Positions 10,946 through 19,087 of a DNA stretch of 64,000 nt are shown here, one piece after another. The notes under the pieces are model-generated. The model saw nothing but the letters and a program-made list of their open reading frames with translations. It was not told the DNA's origin and ran no database searches. The stretch is taken from assembly GCF_025340265.1 (NCBI RefSeq), contig NZ_CP022707.1, forward strand, positions 2,728,501-2,792,500, written 5' to 3'. Positions within the stretch are counted from its first letter, which is position 1, and every line of letters begins with the position of its first letter. The position numbers and the translations under genes are program-made. The stretch comes from Novosphingobium sp. 9 (GTDB lineage: Bacteria; Pseudomonadota; Alphaproteobacteria; Sphingomonadales; Sphingomonadaceae).

Positions 10946-11319
10946 CGAAAGGCTCAATTCGCCGGATTTTCGCCACTTTCGCAGGTTCACACGCCTTCAG
11001 GCCGTCACAGAGCCCCAGCGCGTAACGCCTTATTTACCGCTGAATCGCTTGAGATTCCACGATTTGCAAGGATCGAGGCGCGAAATCCCGCGCCATCCCC
11101 ACCCTGCACCGGAAATTCCCCGGACAGGCTGCCGAATCACGACTCCATCATGGAACATATGGGGATCAAAGGAGATTTCGGGCGTATCCTCCCCGGATTT
11201 CCCCAAATCGGCCCGAAACGCGCGGGGGCACTCCCGGCGAAGCGGCATCACGCAGGGATGGTCTTGGGAGGGGCTTTGGGAAGCCAATATTGGTCACGGC
11301 GCCATTGGCGCCGGACGGG
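10946..11319. other. Non-coding stretch between mraZ control region and next gene
   Basis: No credible gene on either strand. The region is dotted with further GGGGA/CCCCT elements (around 11085-11125 and 11160-11205), including GGGGATCAAAGG at 11161, similar to GGGGATTAAAGGG at 10921. These may be additional weak MraZ boxes, or remnants of repeats. I see no convincing terminator, tRNA or known RNA fold. Confidence 0.4.
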
Positions 11320-11823
11320 TCAGTTGCCGTGCGGGAAGTTGTCGTAGGGCTGCGCGCTGCGGCTCATCGGCGCGACCTGCCCGGAACCCTGGCTCATCTG
11401 CTGCCCGCCGATAGACTGGCCACCCATCTGTTGCCCGCCCATCTGTTGATTACCCATCGATTGGCCCTGCTGCCCCGGCGTGGGCGTGGTGGTGGGCGTC
11501 GGCGTGGGGCTGGGATCGGCGGCGGGCACCACGCCGATATCGGCGAGCGGGTCGCTCGGCGATTTCTTCGGCTGGGCATCGGCGGCGACGACCTGCTGGA
11601 TCGGATCGTCGTCGGTCTTGGTCAGCCGCGCGCGGTCCATGATGATGTTGGCAAGGCCGACGATCATCAGCATCGCGCACAGGCCCAGAAAGCCGATCTG
11701 CAGACGGTGGACCGCCTGCGAGCGCAGCTCGCGCGAGGTCGGCGGCACGAAGTGCTGCGCCTTCTTGACCGTGCTCAGTCGCGCGCCGAACGCATTGGGG
11801 GGAGTTGGGCCGTCTGCCGCCAT
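11320..11823 (-). CDS. Single-pass membrane protein of unknown function with GGQQM-type repeats
   Basis: 167 aa. The N-terminal 40 residues are soluble and basic, one membrane helix follows (about residues 43-62, LQIGFLGLCAMLMIVGLANI), and the outer part starts with an acidic stretch, then a Pro/Thr linker of PTPTPTTTPTPG type and short repeats built from MGGQQ and IGGQQ. The topology suggests a cytoplasmic N-terminus and a disordered periplasmic tail. It lies 15 bp downstream of cysK on the same strand. I recognise no family. Confidence 0.7.
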   Translation of the reverse strand: MAADGPTPPNAFGARLSTVKKAQHFVPPTSRELRSQAVHRLQIGFLGLCAMLMIVGLANIIMDRARLTKTDDDPIQQVVAADAQPKKSPSDPLADIGVVPAADPSPTPTPTTTPTPGQQGQSMGNQQMGGQQMGGQSIGGQQMSQGSGQVAPMSRSAQPYDNFPHGN

Positions 11824-11838
11824 CGGCGTGCGTCTACA

Positions 11839-12876
11839 TCACCTTTGCAGCCAAGGGAAGACGGGCAGACCCTTCGCCTTGAGCCATTCGGGGTTATAGA
11901 GCGTGGAGAGGTAGCGGAAGCCGGTATCGCACAGGATCGTCGCCACGCGCGCATCGCGCTTGCCGCGCGCCACCAGCTCGCGCCCCAGGGCCACGGCGCC
12001 CGCCACGTTGATGCCCGAGGACAGCCCCAGACACAGCCCTTCCTCGGCCATCAGGCGGCGCACCCATTCGAGGCCTTCTTCATCCGCAATGCGATACTGG
12101 GTATCGACCGGCGCCCCGTCGAGGTTCGCGGTGATGCGCCCCTGCCCGATGCCCTCAGCCACCGAGGAGCCCTCGGCGCGCAGTTCCCCGCAGGCGAAGT
12201 AGTTGTAGAGCGCCGCGCCATGCGGATCGGTGAGCGCCACCGTGATGTTCTCGTCGAAGGCCTTGAGGCCCATGCCGGTGCCCGCCAGCGTGCCGCCGGT
12301 CCCTGCCGCGCAGGTGAAGCCGTCGATCCGGCCTTCGAGCTGGCGCCAGATCTCCGGCGCGGTCGATTCGATATGCGCGCGGCGGTTGGCGATATTGTCG
12401 AACTGGTCGGCCCAGATCGCGCCGGGCATTTCCTCGGCCATGCGGCGCGAGGTGTGGACGAAGTGCCCCGGATTGGAGAACGGGGCTGCCGGAACCGTCA
12501 CCAGTTCTGCACCCAGCGCTCGCAGCGTGTCCATCTTCTCGCGCGATTGCGTCTCAGGCATGACGATCACCGTCTTGTAGCCCAGTGCATTGGCGACCAG
12601 CGCCAGACCGATCCCGGTATTGCCCGCCGTGCCTTCGACGATGGTGCCGCCCGGCTCCAGCGCGCCGCGCGCTTCGGCATCGCGCACGATCCACAGCGCC
12701 GCGCGATCCTTCACCGAGGCGCCGGGGTTGGCGAACTCGCACTTGCCCCAGATCTCGCAGCCCGCCGCATCGCTCGGCCCGCGCAGCAGCACCAGCGGCG
12801 TATTGCCGATCAGGTCGAGCGCCGAGCGCTGGACGATGGGGGTCTGGGGCTGTGCAAGGTCGAGGGTTTCGGTCAT
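11839..12876 (-). CDS. cysK: Cysteine synthase A (O-acetylserine sulfhydrylase)
   Basis: PLP enzyme of cysteine biosynthesis. ANPGASVKDR holds the Schiff-base lysine at about residue 56, EGTAGNTG is the substrate-binding loop and GTGGTLAGTG is the PLP-phosphate loop. The start is placed at MTETLDLAQPQ (345 aa); an upstream in-frame start at 12912 adds twelve residues without family support. The close relative cystathionine beta-synthase shares this fold, but the protein has no CBS domain and normal CysK length. Confidence 0.88.
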   Translation of the reverse strand: MTETLDLAQPQTPIVQRSALDLIGNTPLVLLRGPSDAAGCEIWGKCEFANPGASVKDRAALWIVRDAEARGALEPGGTIVEGTAGNTGIGLALVANALGYKTVIVMPETQSREKMDTLRALGAELVTVPAAPFSNPGHFVHTSRRMAEEMPGAIWADQFDNIANRRAHIESTAPEIWRQLEGRIDGFTCAAGTGGTLAGTGMGLKAFDENITVALTDPHGAALYNYFACGELRAEGSSVAEGIGQGRITANLDGAPVDTQYRIADEEGLEWVRRLMAEEGLCLGLSSGINVAGAVALGRELVARGKRDARVATILCDTGFRYLSTLYNPEWLKAKGLPVFPWLQR

Positions 12877-13013
12877 GGCGTCCGAGGTAGGCAGCGCATG
12901 GCGCAGGTGCAACCGAATTGCGCTTTAGGCCGGTAAAGGGGAAATGATGGAGGCCGACGCCGGACCGCCCGGCCCGGCCCGCCCATCTCCCTCACCTGAT
13001 CGGCGCACTCCAC

Positions 13014-13445
13014 TCAGCGCGCATCGTTATGCTCGGGCAGGATACCGGCCAGCGCCATCGCCGCGCCGAGCCCCGAGAGCGCCTCCAGCATCTCGCCCAC
13101 GCTGTCTTCCGAGACGAGATAGCCCAGCGTCTCGCGGACCTGCGTGTTGCGGCCCTGCCCCAGCTGCTCGATCAGCGCGACGACCAGCGCCTCGTGCTCG
13201 GACACGTGATCGCAGGCCATCTGGCAGAAGCCGAAGGTCTCCAGCGCATCGCGGTTGAACAGCAGCATCATGCGGTGGAACGGCTGGAGCGCGCCGATCA
13301 TCCGCCAGCGCGCGAAGACCGGGGCCAGCGCCTGTGCCGGGCACTGGCGGCGCCCGATCGTCGTGACCCAGGCCCGCATCGACCAGACAAGGAAGCGGCA
13401 GCCGGCATCGAGCGAGCTGAGCGGGCGGTCGACGAACTGGTACAT
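13014..13445 (-). CDS. Conserved-type protein of unknown function, probably iron-regulated
   Basis: 143 aa, start at MYQFVDRPLSSLDAG with a good AGGAG ribosome-binding site eight bases upstream. No signal peptide or clear membrane helix. It is rich in Met, Cys, His and Phe in the middle (HRMMLLFNRDALETFGFCQMACDH), and ends HNDAR. A near-consensus Fur box lies 122 bp upstream (13567-13585), the only gene in the window with one, so its job probably concerns iron or redox. I cannot name a family. Confidence 0.75.
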   Translation of the reverse strand: MYQFVDRPLSSLDAGCRFLVWSMRAWVTTIGRRQCPAQALAPVFARWRMIGALQPFHRMMLLFNRDALETFGFCQMACDHVSEHEALVVALIEQLGQGRNTQVRETLGYLVSEDSVGEMLEALSGLGAAMALAGILPEHNDAR

Positions 13446-13856
13446 GGCGAGCTTCTCCTCAGGAGCAGGTATCGGGTCGGGCCGCGTTTCGCAGGCGGCC
13501 TTCGGGGGCGAGAATCGGGTGAATCGTCCGCTCTCGAACAAGCCTTATCATTTGGGACTTGCATGTGCGAATGATTATCATTAGCTATGTCTACGCGGCT
13601 TGACGGCTCCGTCAAGTCCCTCAGGATCGGCGCTTGTCATGGGGCTCCGATCCCCCAGTCCTGTACCTAGGCCGGCGGCCGACCTGTCCCCATCAGAATG
13701 GTCGCCGGCTCGTTTTCACAAACAGGACTATCCCCCGCTTTTCCGCCGTTTCTGCACCGGTTATGCCTGCGCTGTACCGGGGTTATGCACAGCCTTGCGC
13801 ACAGGCAGGCGCCCCCGTCGGCGCTGAGGCACCGCAGACGTTCAACCCCGGAAATA
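13446..13856. other. 411-bp intergenic region holding the Fur box
   Basis: Contains the Fur box at 13567-13585 and the presumed promoter of the 13014-13445 gene. The remaining 270 bp up to ccmB shows no gene on either strand, no obvious terminator and no repeat. Confidence 0.5.
13567..13585 (-). promoter_or_regulatory. Fur box
   Basis: GCGAATGATTATCATTAGC matches 15 of 19 positions of the classical Fur consensus and contains the palindromic core AATGAT-T-ATCATT. It stands out in this GC-rich sequence as an AT-rich palindrome and lies 122 bp upstream of the gene at 13014-13445. The plus-strand side has no gene within 1.6 kb. Confidence 0.75.
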
Positions 13857-14513
13857 TCAGCGATTGGCAGCGCGAATCGCGGCGCCTGCGGCGAATGGCG
13901 CCATCGCCAGCAGCATCAGGCTGGCCGCCGCCGTCAGCGCGAATCCCGCGATACCCCCGTTTGCTGCGGACGAGGCAAGGCTCCCCGCGCCGAACACCAG
14001 CAGCGGCACGCCCATCGGGATCATCAGCAACCCGCCAAGCGCCGCGCCGCCGCGCAAGCCCGCCGTCACCGCCGCCACGATCACCCCCAGCGCCGCGAGG
14101 CCCGGCGTGCCGAGCAGCAGGCCAAGTTCGAGTCGGCCCAGCATCGCCGCGCTCAGGCCCAGCAGCGCGGCGGCAGGCAGCGCCGCCAGCATCAGCAGCG
14201 GGCCGAAGCTCAGCCAGTGGGCCGCGACTCGCAAGGCCATCACCATGTCCTCGCCGATCCCGCGAATCGCCCACTGGTCGAACAGCCCCGATTCGAGGTC
14301 GGCCGCGACCAGCCGGTCGAGCGGCAGGATCGCCGCCAGCAGCGCCGCGATCCACAGCACCCCGCCGCCGGTCCTTGCCAGCAGTTCCGGCGCCGGGCCG
14401 ACGGCAAAGGGATAGAGCACCGCCACGGCCAGGAAAAACAGCACCGGCAGCAGCGCACCGCCGCGCAGGAACCGGCGCAGATCGCGCGCGAGAATGGCAG
14501 GCGCCGCGCTCAT
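13857..14513 (-). CDS. ccmB: Heme exporter membrane protein CcmB
   Basis: 218 aa with six hydrophobic segments; membrane subunit of the CcmAB(CD) ABC complex of System I cytochrome c maturation. The start MSAAPAILARDLRRFLRGG overlaps ccmA by four bases. The central GLFDQWAIRGIGEDMVMALRVAAHWL region and the GTPGLAALGVIVAAVTAGLR region resemble CcmB. ccmC, ccmD and the rest of System I are not nearby, so the pathway is split in this genome. Confidence 0.88.
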   Translation of the reverse strand: MSAAPAILARDLRRFLRGGALLPVLFFLAVAVLYPFAVGPAPELLARTGGGVLWIAALLAAILPLDRLVAADLESGLFDQWAIRGIGEDMVMALRVAAHWLSFGPLLMLAALPAAALLGLSAAMLGRLELGLLLGTPGLAALGVIVAAVTAGLRGGAALGGLLMIPMGVPLLVFGAGSLASSAANGGIAGFALTAAASLMLLAMAPFAAGAAIRAANR

Positions 14514-15163
14514 TCCGCGTCCTCTGAAACATGCCCCGGCACATGACGCGCAAGGTCGAGGCGTGCGAGCCCCGGCACGTCGAACGGCTGGTGCGAGGCG
14601 ATCACCGCGATGCCGCCGCGCGCGCAATGTTCACTCACCAGCGCCTGTGCGAGATCGGCGGAGGCCGTATCCAACCCGTTCAGCGGCTCGTCGAGCAGCC
14701 AGATCGCCGCGCGCTGCGCCAGCAACCGCACGAAGGCGGCACGGCGCGTCTGCCCCGTGGAGAGATAGCCCACCGGCACCTCGCGCAGCGCGTCCAGCCC
14801 CAGCCTCACCAGCGCCGCCTCGCCGGTTTCGGGATCGGCGCGGTCGACCTTCGCCCAGAACGCCAGCGCGCGCGCCAGCGGCAGTTCGGGATCGAGCGCC
14901 GCGCGGCCATCGAGCAGCCCGACGCTGCCGGTCACGTGCAATGTCCCGGCGGCTGGCGTCGCCAACCCTGCCAGCACGCGCAGCAGGCTCGACTTGCCGA
15001 TGCCGTTGACGCCCGCCAGATGCAGCGCGGCACCCGGTTCAAGCGCCAGCGCGATCCCGCGCAGCAGCACCCGGTCGCCCCGGCGGCAGGCCAGCGCATG
15101 GGCCGCTATTCCCGAAGCCGGGCAAGGCGCGGCGCTCGCGGCGGCCGAAGGGGAAACTTGCAT
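14510..15163 (-). CDS. ccmA: Heme exporter ATP-binding protein CcmA
   Basis: ABC ATPase, 217 aa, whose ATP hydrolysis releases holo-CcmE during cytochrome c maturation. Walker A is GVNGIGKSS, the signature is LSTGQTRRA (the T replaces the usual G, LSxGQ being typical of CcmA), and Walker B plus D-loop is WLLDEPLNGLDTAS. The start is set at MQVSPSAAASAA; the frame stays open far upstream but that part overlaps phhB. Divergently transcribed from phhB with a 51-bp gap. Confidence 0.92.
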   Translation of the reverse strand: MQVSPSAAASAAPCPASGIAAHALACRRGDRVLLRGIALALEPGAALHLAGVNGIGKSSLLRVLAGLATPAAGTLHVTGSVGLLDGRAALDPELPLARALAFWAKVDRADPETGEAALVRLGLDALREVPVGYLSTGQTRRAAFVRLLAQRAAIWLLDEPLNGLDTASADLAQALVSEHCARGGIAVIASHQPFDVPGLARLDLARHVPGHVSEDAE

Positions 15164-15214
15164 GGGGGCAGGCGATAGGCGAAGGAGGACCGCTTGCCAA
15201 GGAGAGCGCCCGTC

Positions 15215-15565
15215 ATGGCTGTCCCACCGCTTACGTCCGAACAGATAGAGGCCGCGCTGGCCCGGCTTCCCGGCTGGTCGCTGCGCGAAGACGGCAGGGC
15301 GATCACCCGCGATTTCCGCTTCGATACCTTCGTCGAGGCTTTCGCCTTCATGACCCGCGTGGCGCTGGAAGCGGAAAAGGCAGATCACCACCCGGAATGG
15401 TCGAACGTCTACAACCGCGTCTCGATCGTGCTGACCACGCACGATGTCGATACCGGCAGCGGGCAGGTAAACGGCGGGCAGGCGAAAGGCGGCCTGAGCA
15501 CGCGCGACACGGCGCTGGCCGAGACGATTTCGGCCATGGTTCCGCCAGCACCCTCCGCAGCCTAA
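15215..15565 (+). CDS. phhB: 4a-hydroxytetrahydrobiopterin dehydratase (PCD/DCoH family)
   Basis: Dehydrates the 4a-carbinolamine of pterin after aromatic amino-acid hydroxylation. 116 aa. The signature [DE]HHPEWxNVYNxVxIxLTTHD is present around residues 57-78 ([13 protein letters not shown], then LTTHD), with the catalytic His pair. The start at [10 protein letters not shown] has AGGAG eleven bases upstream. The last third carries an extra Gly-rich insertion ([13 protein letters not shown]) absent from most homologues. Confidence 0.92.
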   Translation: MAVPPLTSEQIEAALARLPGWSLREDGRAITRDFRFDTFVEAFAFMTRVALEAEKADHHPEWSNVYNRVSIVLTTHDVDTGSGQVNGGQAKGGLSTRDTALAETISAMVPPAPSAA

Positions 15566-15579
15566 ACCGGACGATGCAA

Positions 15580-16686
15580 ATGGCTGACGAAGACCGCTTC
15601 CTGACGCGCCCGCTGTCGGTCGTGCTCGACCTGATCCGCTTCGGCGCGGCCTTCCTCGTCCTGCTCGGCCACGCCGTGCAGCTGCGTCTGTGGGGCGGTG
15701 CGTTCCCGCTCGGCGAAACGATGCAGCACAATTGCGTGGTGGTGTTCTTCGTCCTTTCCGGCCTTGTGATCGCGACTTCGGCGCTCGATCCGAACAAGCG
15801 CCTTGCCGATTTCGCCATATCCCGCACCGCGCGCATCCTGCCGGTGAGCGTGCCCGCGCTGGCCTTCGCGCTGCTGGCGGCGCTGGTGCTGGCAGGCCCC
15901 CATCCCGTGCCGCTCGACAACCGGCCCGGCGACCTGGCCACACTGGCGCGACAGACCGTCTGGCCGCTGCTGTTCCTCAATGCGCGCCCCGGCTTTGCCG
16001 AGCCGGTCTGGAACATGCCCTACTGGTCGCTCGCCTACGAGGTCTGGTACTATGCCCTGTTCGCGATGGCGCTTTACCTTCAGGGCGCGCGACGCTGGAT
16101 CGCGCTGATCGTCGGCGTCGTGCTGGCGGGGCCGATGGTGATCCTGCTGGCGCCCGCATGGCTGGCCGGGGTGGCGCTGTGCCATATCCCGGCGCTGCGC
16201 CGCGCGCCCGGCTGGCCTGCCCCTGTGCTTCTGGTCCTGTCAGCCAGTTTCGTGGGGTGGATCATGACCGCCAGAGACGCCACGAAGGCCATGCTGGCGC
16301 AGGCTCTTGGCCCGCACCTGTCGTGGTCGGAGTGGGCGCTGGCCGATGCCCCCGTCGCCATCGCCGTGGTGTTCGCCTTCGTCGCGCTGCGGCCGCTCGC
16401 GACGCTTTTCGAGACGCCGCTGGCGCGTCTGGAACGACCGGCCCGCGTGCTCTCCGGTTTCTCGTTCACGCTCTACCTGTTCCACTGGCCGCTGCTGGAA
16501 CTGGCACGCTCATGGGGCATCCGAGAGCTGCGCAGCCCGCTCGCCTTCATGGCCACGCTGGCCGCGATCTGCCTGCTGTGCTGGGCAATCTCGCTGGCGA
16601 CCGAGCATCAGTCTCCCCGCCTGCGCCGCTGGATACAGGCGCGTGTCCGGCAGCGCGAAAGCCGCGACGTCCCGCTGGCGGTTTAG
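15580..16686 (+). CDS. Membrane acyltransferase, OafA/YrhL-like (acyltransferase family 3)
   Basis: About 368 aa with roughly ten membrane helices. The N-terminal segment LSVVLDLIRFGAAFLVLLGHAV is the family signature with the catalytic-type His in helix 1 (FGAAFLVLLGHA), followed by VVFFVLSGLVI and FAISRTARILPV. Such enzymes O-acylate surface polysaccharides, glycolipids or peptidoglycan; the substrate cannot be told from the sequence. An ATG six bases earlier (15574) is an alternative start. Spaced 14 bp after phhB, perhaps cotranscribed. Confidence 0.82.
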   Translation: MADEDRFLTRPLSVVLDLIRFGAAFLVLLGHAVQLRLWGGAFPLGETMQHNCVVVFFVLSGLVIATSALDPNKRLADFAISRTARILPVSVPALAFALLAALVLAGPHPVPLDNRPGDLATLARQTVWPLLFLNARPGFAEPVWNMPYWSLAYEVWYYALFAMALYLQGARRWIALIVGVVLAGPMVILLAPAWLAGVALCHIPALRRAPGWPAPVLLVLSASFVGWIMTARDATKAMLAQALGPHLSWSEWALADAPVAIAVVFAFVALRPLATLFETPLARLERPARVLSGFSFTLYLFHWPLLELARSWGIRELRSPLAFMATLAAICLLCWAISLATEHQSPRLRRWIQARVRQRESRDVPLAV

Positions 16687-16696
16687 AGTTTGTTTG

Positions 16697-16846
16697 GGGA
16701 ATGCCCCCTTTGGGTATTCCCGACGGCACCGGCCCTCTCCCGTCCCGAAGACCACGAATATGTCCGGGGGACATATTCGCTGAGGGGGCCTACCACCCGC
16801 AGGATACTACCGTTGGGTGGTAGGGTGGGGGAGAGGGCCGGTGCCG
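16697..16846. repeat. Long palindromic repeat, copy 1, with nested hairpin insertion
   Basis: Three parts: a small hairpin at 16697-16721 (GGGAATGCCC against GGGTATTCCC), a large hairpin whose outer arms are perfect 18-bp complements (16724-16741 and 16829-16846) and whose inner arms are perfect 10-bp complements (16789-16798 and 16815-16824) around the loop GCAGGATACTACCGTT, and a 47-bp insertion in the left arm holding its own perfect 11-bp hairpin (16755-16765 against 16769-16779). It is a divergent copy of the element at 18053-18161 and sits between convergent genes. Confidence 0.85.
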
Positions 16847-16881
16847 CGAAATTCGCGTTCCGCGAATTTTCAAACGGACTC

Positions 16882-17499
16882 CTAAAGCGCCGCGTTGTTG
16901 TAGCAGTGCCAGGTGAAGATCGCCGCCGCGCCGCGATGCGGGCGCCATGCCTCGGCCAGAACGCGCGCTTCCTTTTCGCTGGGCCGCGCTTCGAGGCCGA
17001 GAATGCGGTGGAGCCCCGCCTGCACGGCAAGGTCTCCCGCAGGCCAGATATCCGCGCGCCCTTCGGCGAACAGCAGATAGACTTCGGCGGACCAGCGTCC
17101 GATCCCCTTGATCCGGGTGAGCAGCGCAATCGCCTCCTCGTCGTCCTTTGGCAGGGCCTCCAGATCAAGTTCGCCTGCCTGCACCAGTTCGCACAGCGAG
17201 CGGGCATAGCCCTGCTTCTGGCGCGAGAGGCCACAGGCGCGCAGGGCCTCCGCCTCCGCCGCCAGCAGCACCGCAGGCGGAATATCGGCGCCGAGCAGCG
17301 TCTCCAGCCGCGCCCAGACCGAGGCTGCCGCCGCCACGCTCACCTGCTGGCCGACGATCGTGCGCAGCAGCGTCGCATAGCCGCGCTCGCGAATGCGCGG
17401 CTCGGGATAGCCCGCCAGTTCCAGCGCGCGCGCCATGCCCGCTTCGCGCGCGGCGATGGCATCGAGGCCTTCGCGCAGCTGCTCACTCGTCAGTCCCAT
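16882..17499 (-). CDS. DNA-3-methyladenine glycosylase II (AlkA-type, HhH-GPD)
   Basis: Base-excision repair glycosylase removing alkylated purines. 205 aa from MGLTSEQLREG. The HhH motif is KGIGRWSAE at 131-139, and the catalytic Asp is in WPAGD (about residue 156). No Fe-S cysteine cluster, which separates it from MutY and Nth. It lacks the N-terminal domain of E. coli AlkA and resembles the short AlkA/MAG form common in alphaproteobacteria. Confidence 0.88.
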   Translation of the reverse strand: MGLTSEQLREGLDAIAAREAGMARALELAGYPEPRIRERGYATLLRTIVGQQVSVAAAASVWARLETLLGADIPPAVLLAAEAEALRACGLSRQKQGYARSLCELVQAGELDLEALPKDDEEAIALLTRIKGIGRWSAEVYLLFAEGRADIWPAGDLAVQAGLHRILGLEARPSEKEARVLAEAWRPHRGAAAIFTWHCYNNAAL

Positions 17500-17724
17500 A
17501 ATCCCGGCCCCATAGTGTCTCTTTTTCCGCACCACACCTGCAATCAAAAAGCAGGACGCGTGTCGCCTTGCCAAAGGCCGGAGCGCCGGATAGCAGCCAT
17601 GGGAGAATACGCCTAGCCATCCCTGAAACAGGCCGGAAGCCTTCGCGCCATGACCGCGAAGCCTGCCTGCCGGGCGATGGCCTGCCGGGCGATGGAAAGC
17701 ACACAGAGCAGAGGGAAAGCCAGA

Positions 17725-18042
17725 ATGCCGCAGATCACCGTTGTCGACCAGTCGGGCGCAGAATCGCAGATCGAAGCCACGGTCGGCCACACCCTGATGG
17801 AAACCATCCGCGACGCCGGGTTCGACGAACTGCTGGCGCTGTGCGGCGGCTGCTGCTCGTGCGCGACCTGCCACGTCTTCGTCGACCCGGCCTTCCTCGA
17901 CAAGCTGCCCGCCATGAGCGAGGACGAGGACGACCTGCTCGACAGCTCGGACGCGCGCAACGAAACCTCGCGCCTCTCGTGCCAGATCCCCGTCACCGAC
18001 GCGCTCGACGGCTGCCGCGTGACGATCGCCCCGGAAGACTGA
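17725..18042 (+). CDS. 2Fe-2S ferredoxin, adrenodoxin type
   Basis: 105 aa. Cysteines at 40, 46, 49 and 86 give the C-x5-C-x2-C...C pattern of the adrenodoxin/putidaredoxin type ([10 protein letters not shown] then LSCQI). It has the acidic recognition helix [20 protein letters not shown]. Such ferredoxins serve cytochrome P450s or other hydroxylases; no P450 is in this window. Monocistronic, ending in a palindromic repeat and a Rho-independent terminator. Confidence 0.92.
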   Translation: MPQITVVDQSGAESQIEATVGHTLMETIRDAGFDELLALCGGCCSCATCHVFVDPAFLDKLPAMSEDEDDLLDSSDARNETSRLSCQIPVTDALDGCRVTIAPED

Positions 18043-18052
18043 GGTTGTTCCT

Positions 18053-18161
18053 GCGGATGCCCGGTAGGGCATCCGCGTACGGCACCAGCCCGCGCCCCCA
18101 CCCGCCACCCGTTCAGGGTACTCTCGTCGGGTGGCGGGTGGGGGCGCGGGCTGGTGCCGTA
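18053..18161. repeat. Long palindromic repeat, copy 2
   Basis: A small perfect 10-bp hairpin (18053-18062 against 18067-18076, loop GGTA) followed at once by a perfect 34-bp inverted repeat (18078-18111 against 18128-18161) with a 16-base loop, TTCAGGGTACTCTCGT. The loop shares CAGGRTACTMYCGT with copy 1 at 16697-16846, and both have the order small hairpin, then (G)ACGGCACC, then large hairpin. Lies between the convergent ferredoxin and transglutaminase genes. Confidence 0.9.
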
Positions 18162-18175
18162 AATGCAAACGAAAC

Positions 18176-18202
18176 AAGGGCCTGCAAAAGCGGGCCCTTT
18201 TT
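18176..18202 (+). terminator. Rho-independent terminator of the ferredoxin gene
   Basis: AAGGGCC pairs with GGCCCTT across the loop TGCAAAAGCG and is followed by a T run. Because the left arm starts with A residues it may also work on the opposite strand for the transglutaminase gene ending at 18206. Confidence 0.8.
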
Positions 18203-18205
18203 ACG

Positions 18206-19087
18206 TCAGTCCAGCGGCACCACATCGACCGCGACCGTCATCGTCTGCTGCGCCGCGCCCTTGAACGTGCCGTCGATCGGGGCGACATCGGCATAGTCGC
18301 GGCCCATGCCCACGAAGATGTGATCGCCGCCCGCCAGCACGTCGTTGGTGGGATCGAAGCCGATCCAGCCCAGATCCTCGCCGCACCACAGCGCGACCCA
18401 GGCGTGCATGGCATCGGCGCCGACCAGTCGCGGCTGGCCGGGCGGCGGCAGGGTGCGCAGATAGCCGCTGACGTATGCCGCCGGAATGCCGAAGGCCCGC
18501 GCGGCCACGATCATCACCTGGCTGAAATCCTGACAGACACCGGCGCGCGCAGCAAAGGCATCGGCCACCGAGGTATCGGCGAACGTCGCGCCCGGCAGAT
18601 AGGTGAACTCGCGGTGGATCGCACCCATCAGCGCCTTGCCCGCATCGATCACCGGCAGGTCGGCATCGATCAGCCCTTCGGCCCACAGCGCGATCGCGGC
18701 CTCTGCCGGAGCCTGCGGCGAGGCGAAGATGTACGAGGCAGGGCCCAGCGCGGACAAGTCGGGCGAGGCCATCGCCCGTTCGCGCAAGTCGGTCAGCGAC
18801 GGCCCAGTGCTGACCGCCAGATGCATCGGCAGGCTCTCGCGCTCGACGGTGAAGCGGCTCTCGATCCGCAGGCGGGTGATCGGCTGCTCCAGCGCGAAGC
18901 GGGTCTCGAAGACGTGATAGCCGCCCTCCCCCTCGACGATCTGGGCAGGACCGGGATCGAGCCGCAGCGCATGGTCCTCCACCCGCTGCCCCGGCCACGC
19001 CGCCGGGCGCAGCCGCAGGTTGAACCTCGCGAAACGCACCGGCGCCGCATAGCCCACCTCGGTCACATGGCTCACTGAAAACCGCAT
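18206..19087 (-). CDS. Transglutaminase-like cysteine protease-fold protein
   Basis: 293 aa with the N-terminal bacterial transglutaminase domain ([28 protein letters not shown]) and a core with the triad Cys185 (AGVCQDF), His228 (DAMHAWVALW) and Asp245 (GFDPTND). No signal peptide, so cytoplasmic. Its ATG overlaps the stop of the ATP-grasp fusion upstream (TAATG). In this conserved cluster the transglutaminase is predicted to act as a peptidase or amide-bond transferase on a product of the ATP-grasp partner; this is inferred from published comparative genomics of the family and has no direct evidence here. Confidence 0.88.
   Translation of the reverse strand: MRFSVSHVTEVGYAAPVRFARFNLRLRPAAWPGQRVEDHALRLDPGPAQIVEGEGGYHVFETRFALEQPITRLRIESRFTVERESLPMHLAVSTGPSLTDLRERAMASPDLSALGPASYIFASPQAPAEAAIALWAEGLIDADLPVIDAGKALMGAIHREFTYLPGATFADTSVADAFAARAGVCQDFSQVMIVAARAFGIPAAYVSGYLRTLPPPGQPRLVGADAMHAWVALWCGEDLGWIGFDPTNDVLAGGDHIFVGMGRDYADVAPIDGTFKGAAQQTMTVAVDVVPLD

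Noticed and set aside
11030..11287. Minus-strand open frame of 85 codons upstream of mraZ
   Set aside because: No ribosome-binding site, no family resemblance, and it overlaps the GGGGA repeat region; probably chance.
13634..14527. Plus-strand frame of 297 codons opposite ccmB
   Set aside because: Low-complexity Arg/Pro/Ala sequence, antisense to the well-supported ccmB gene.
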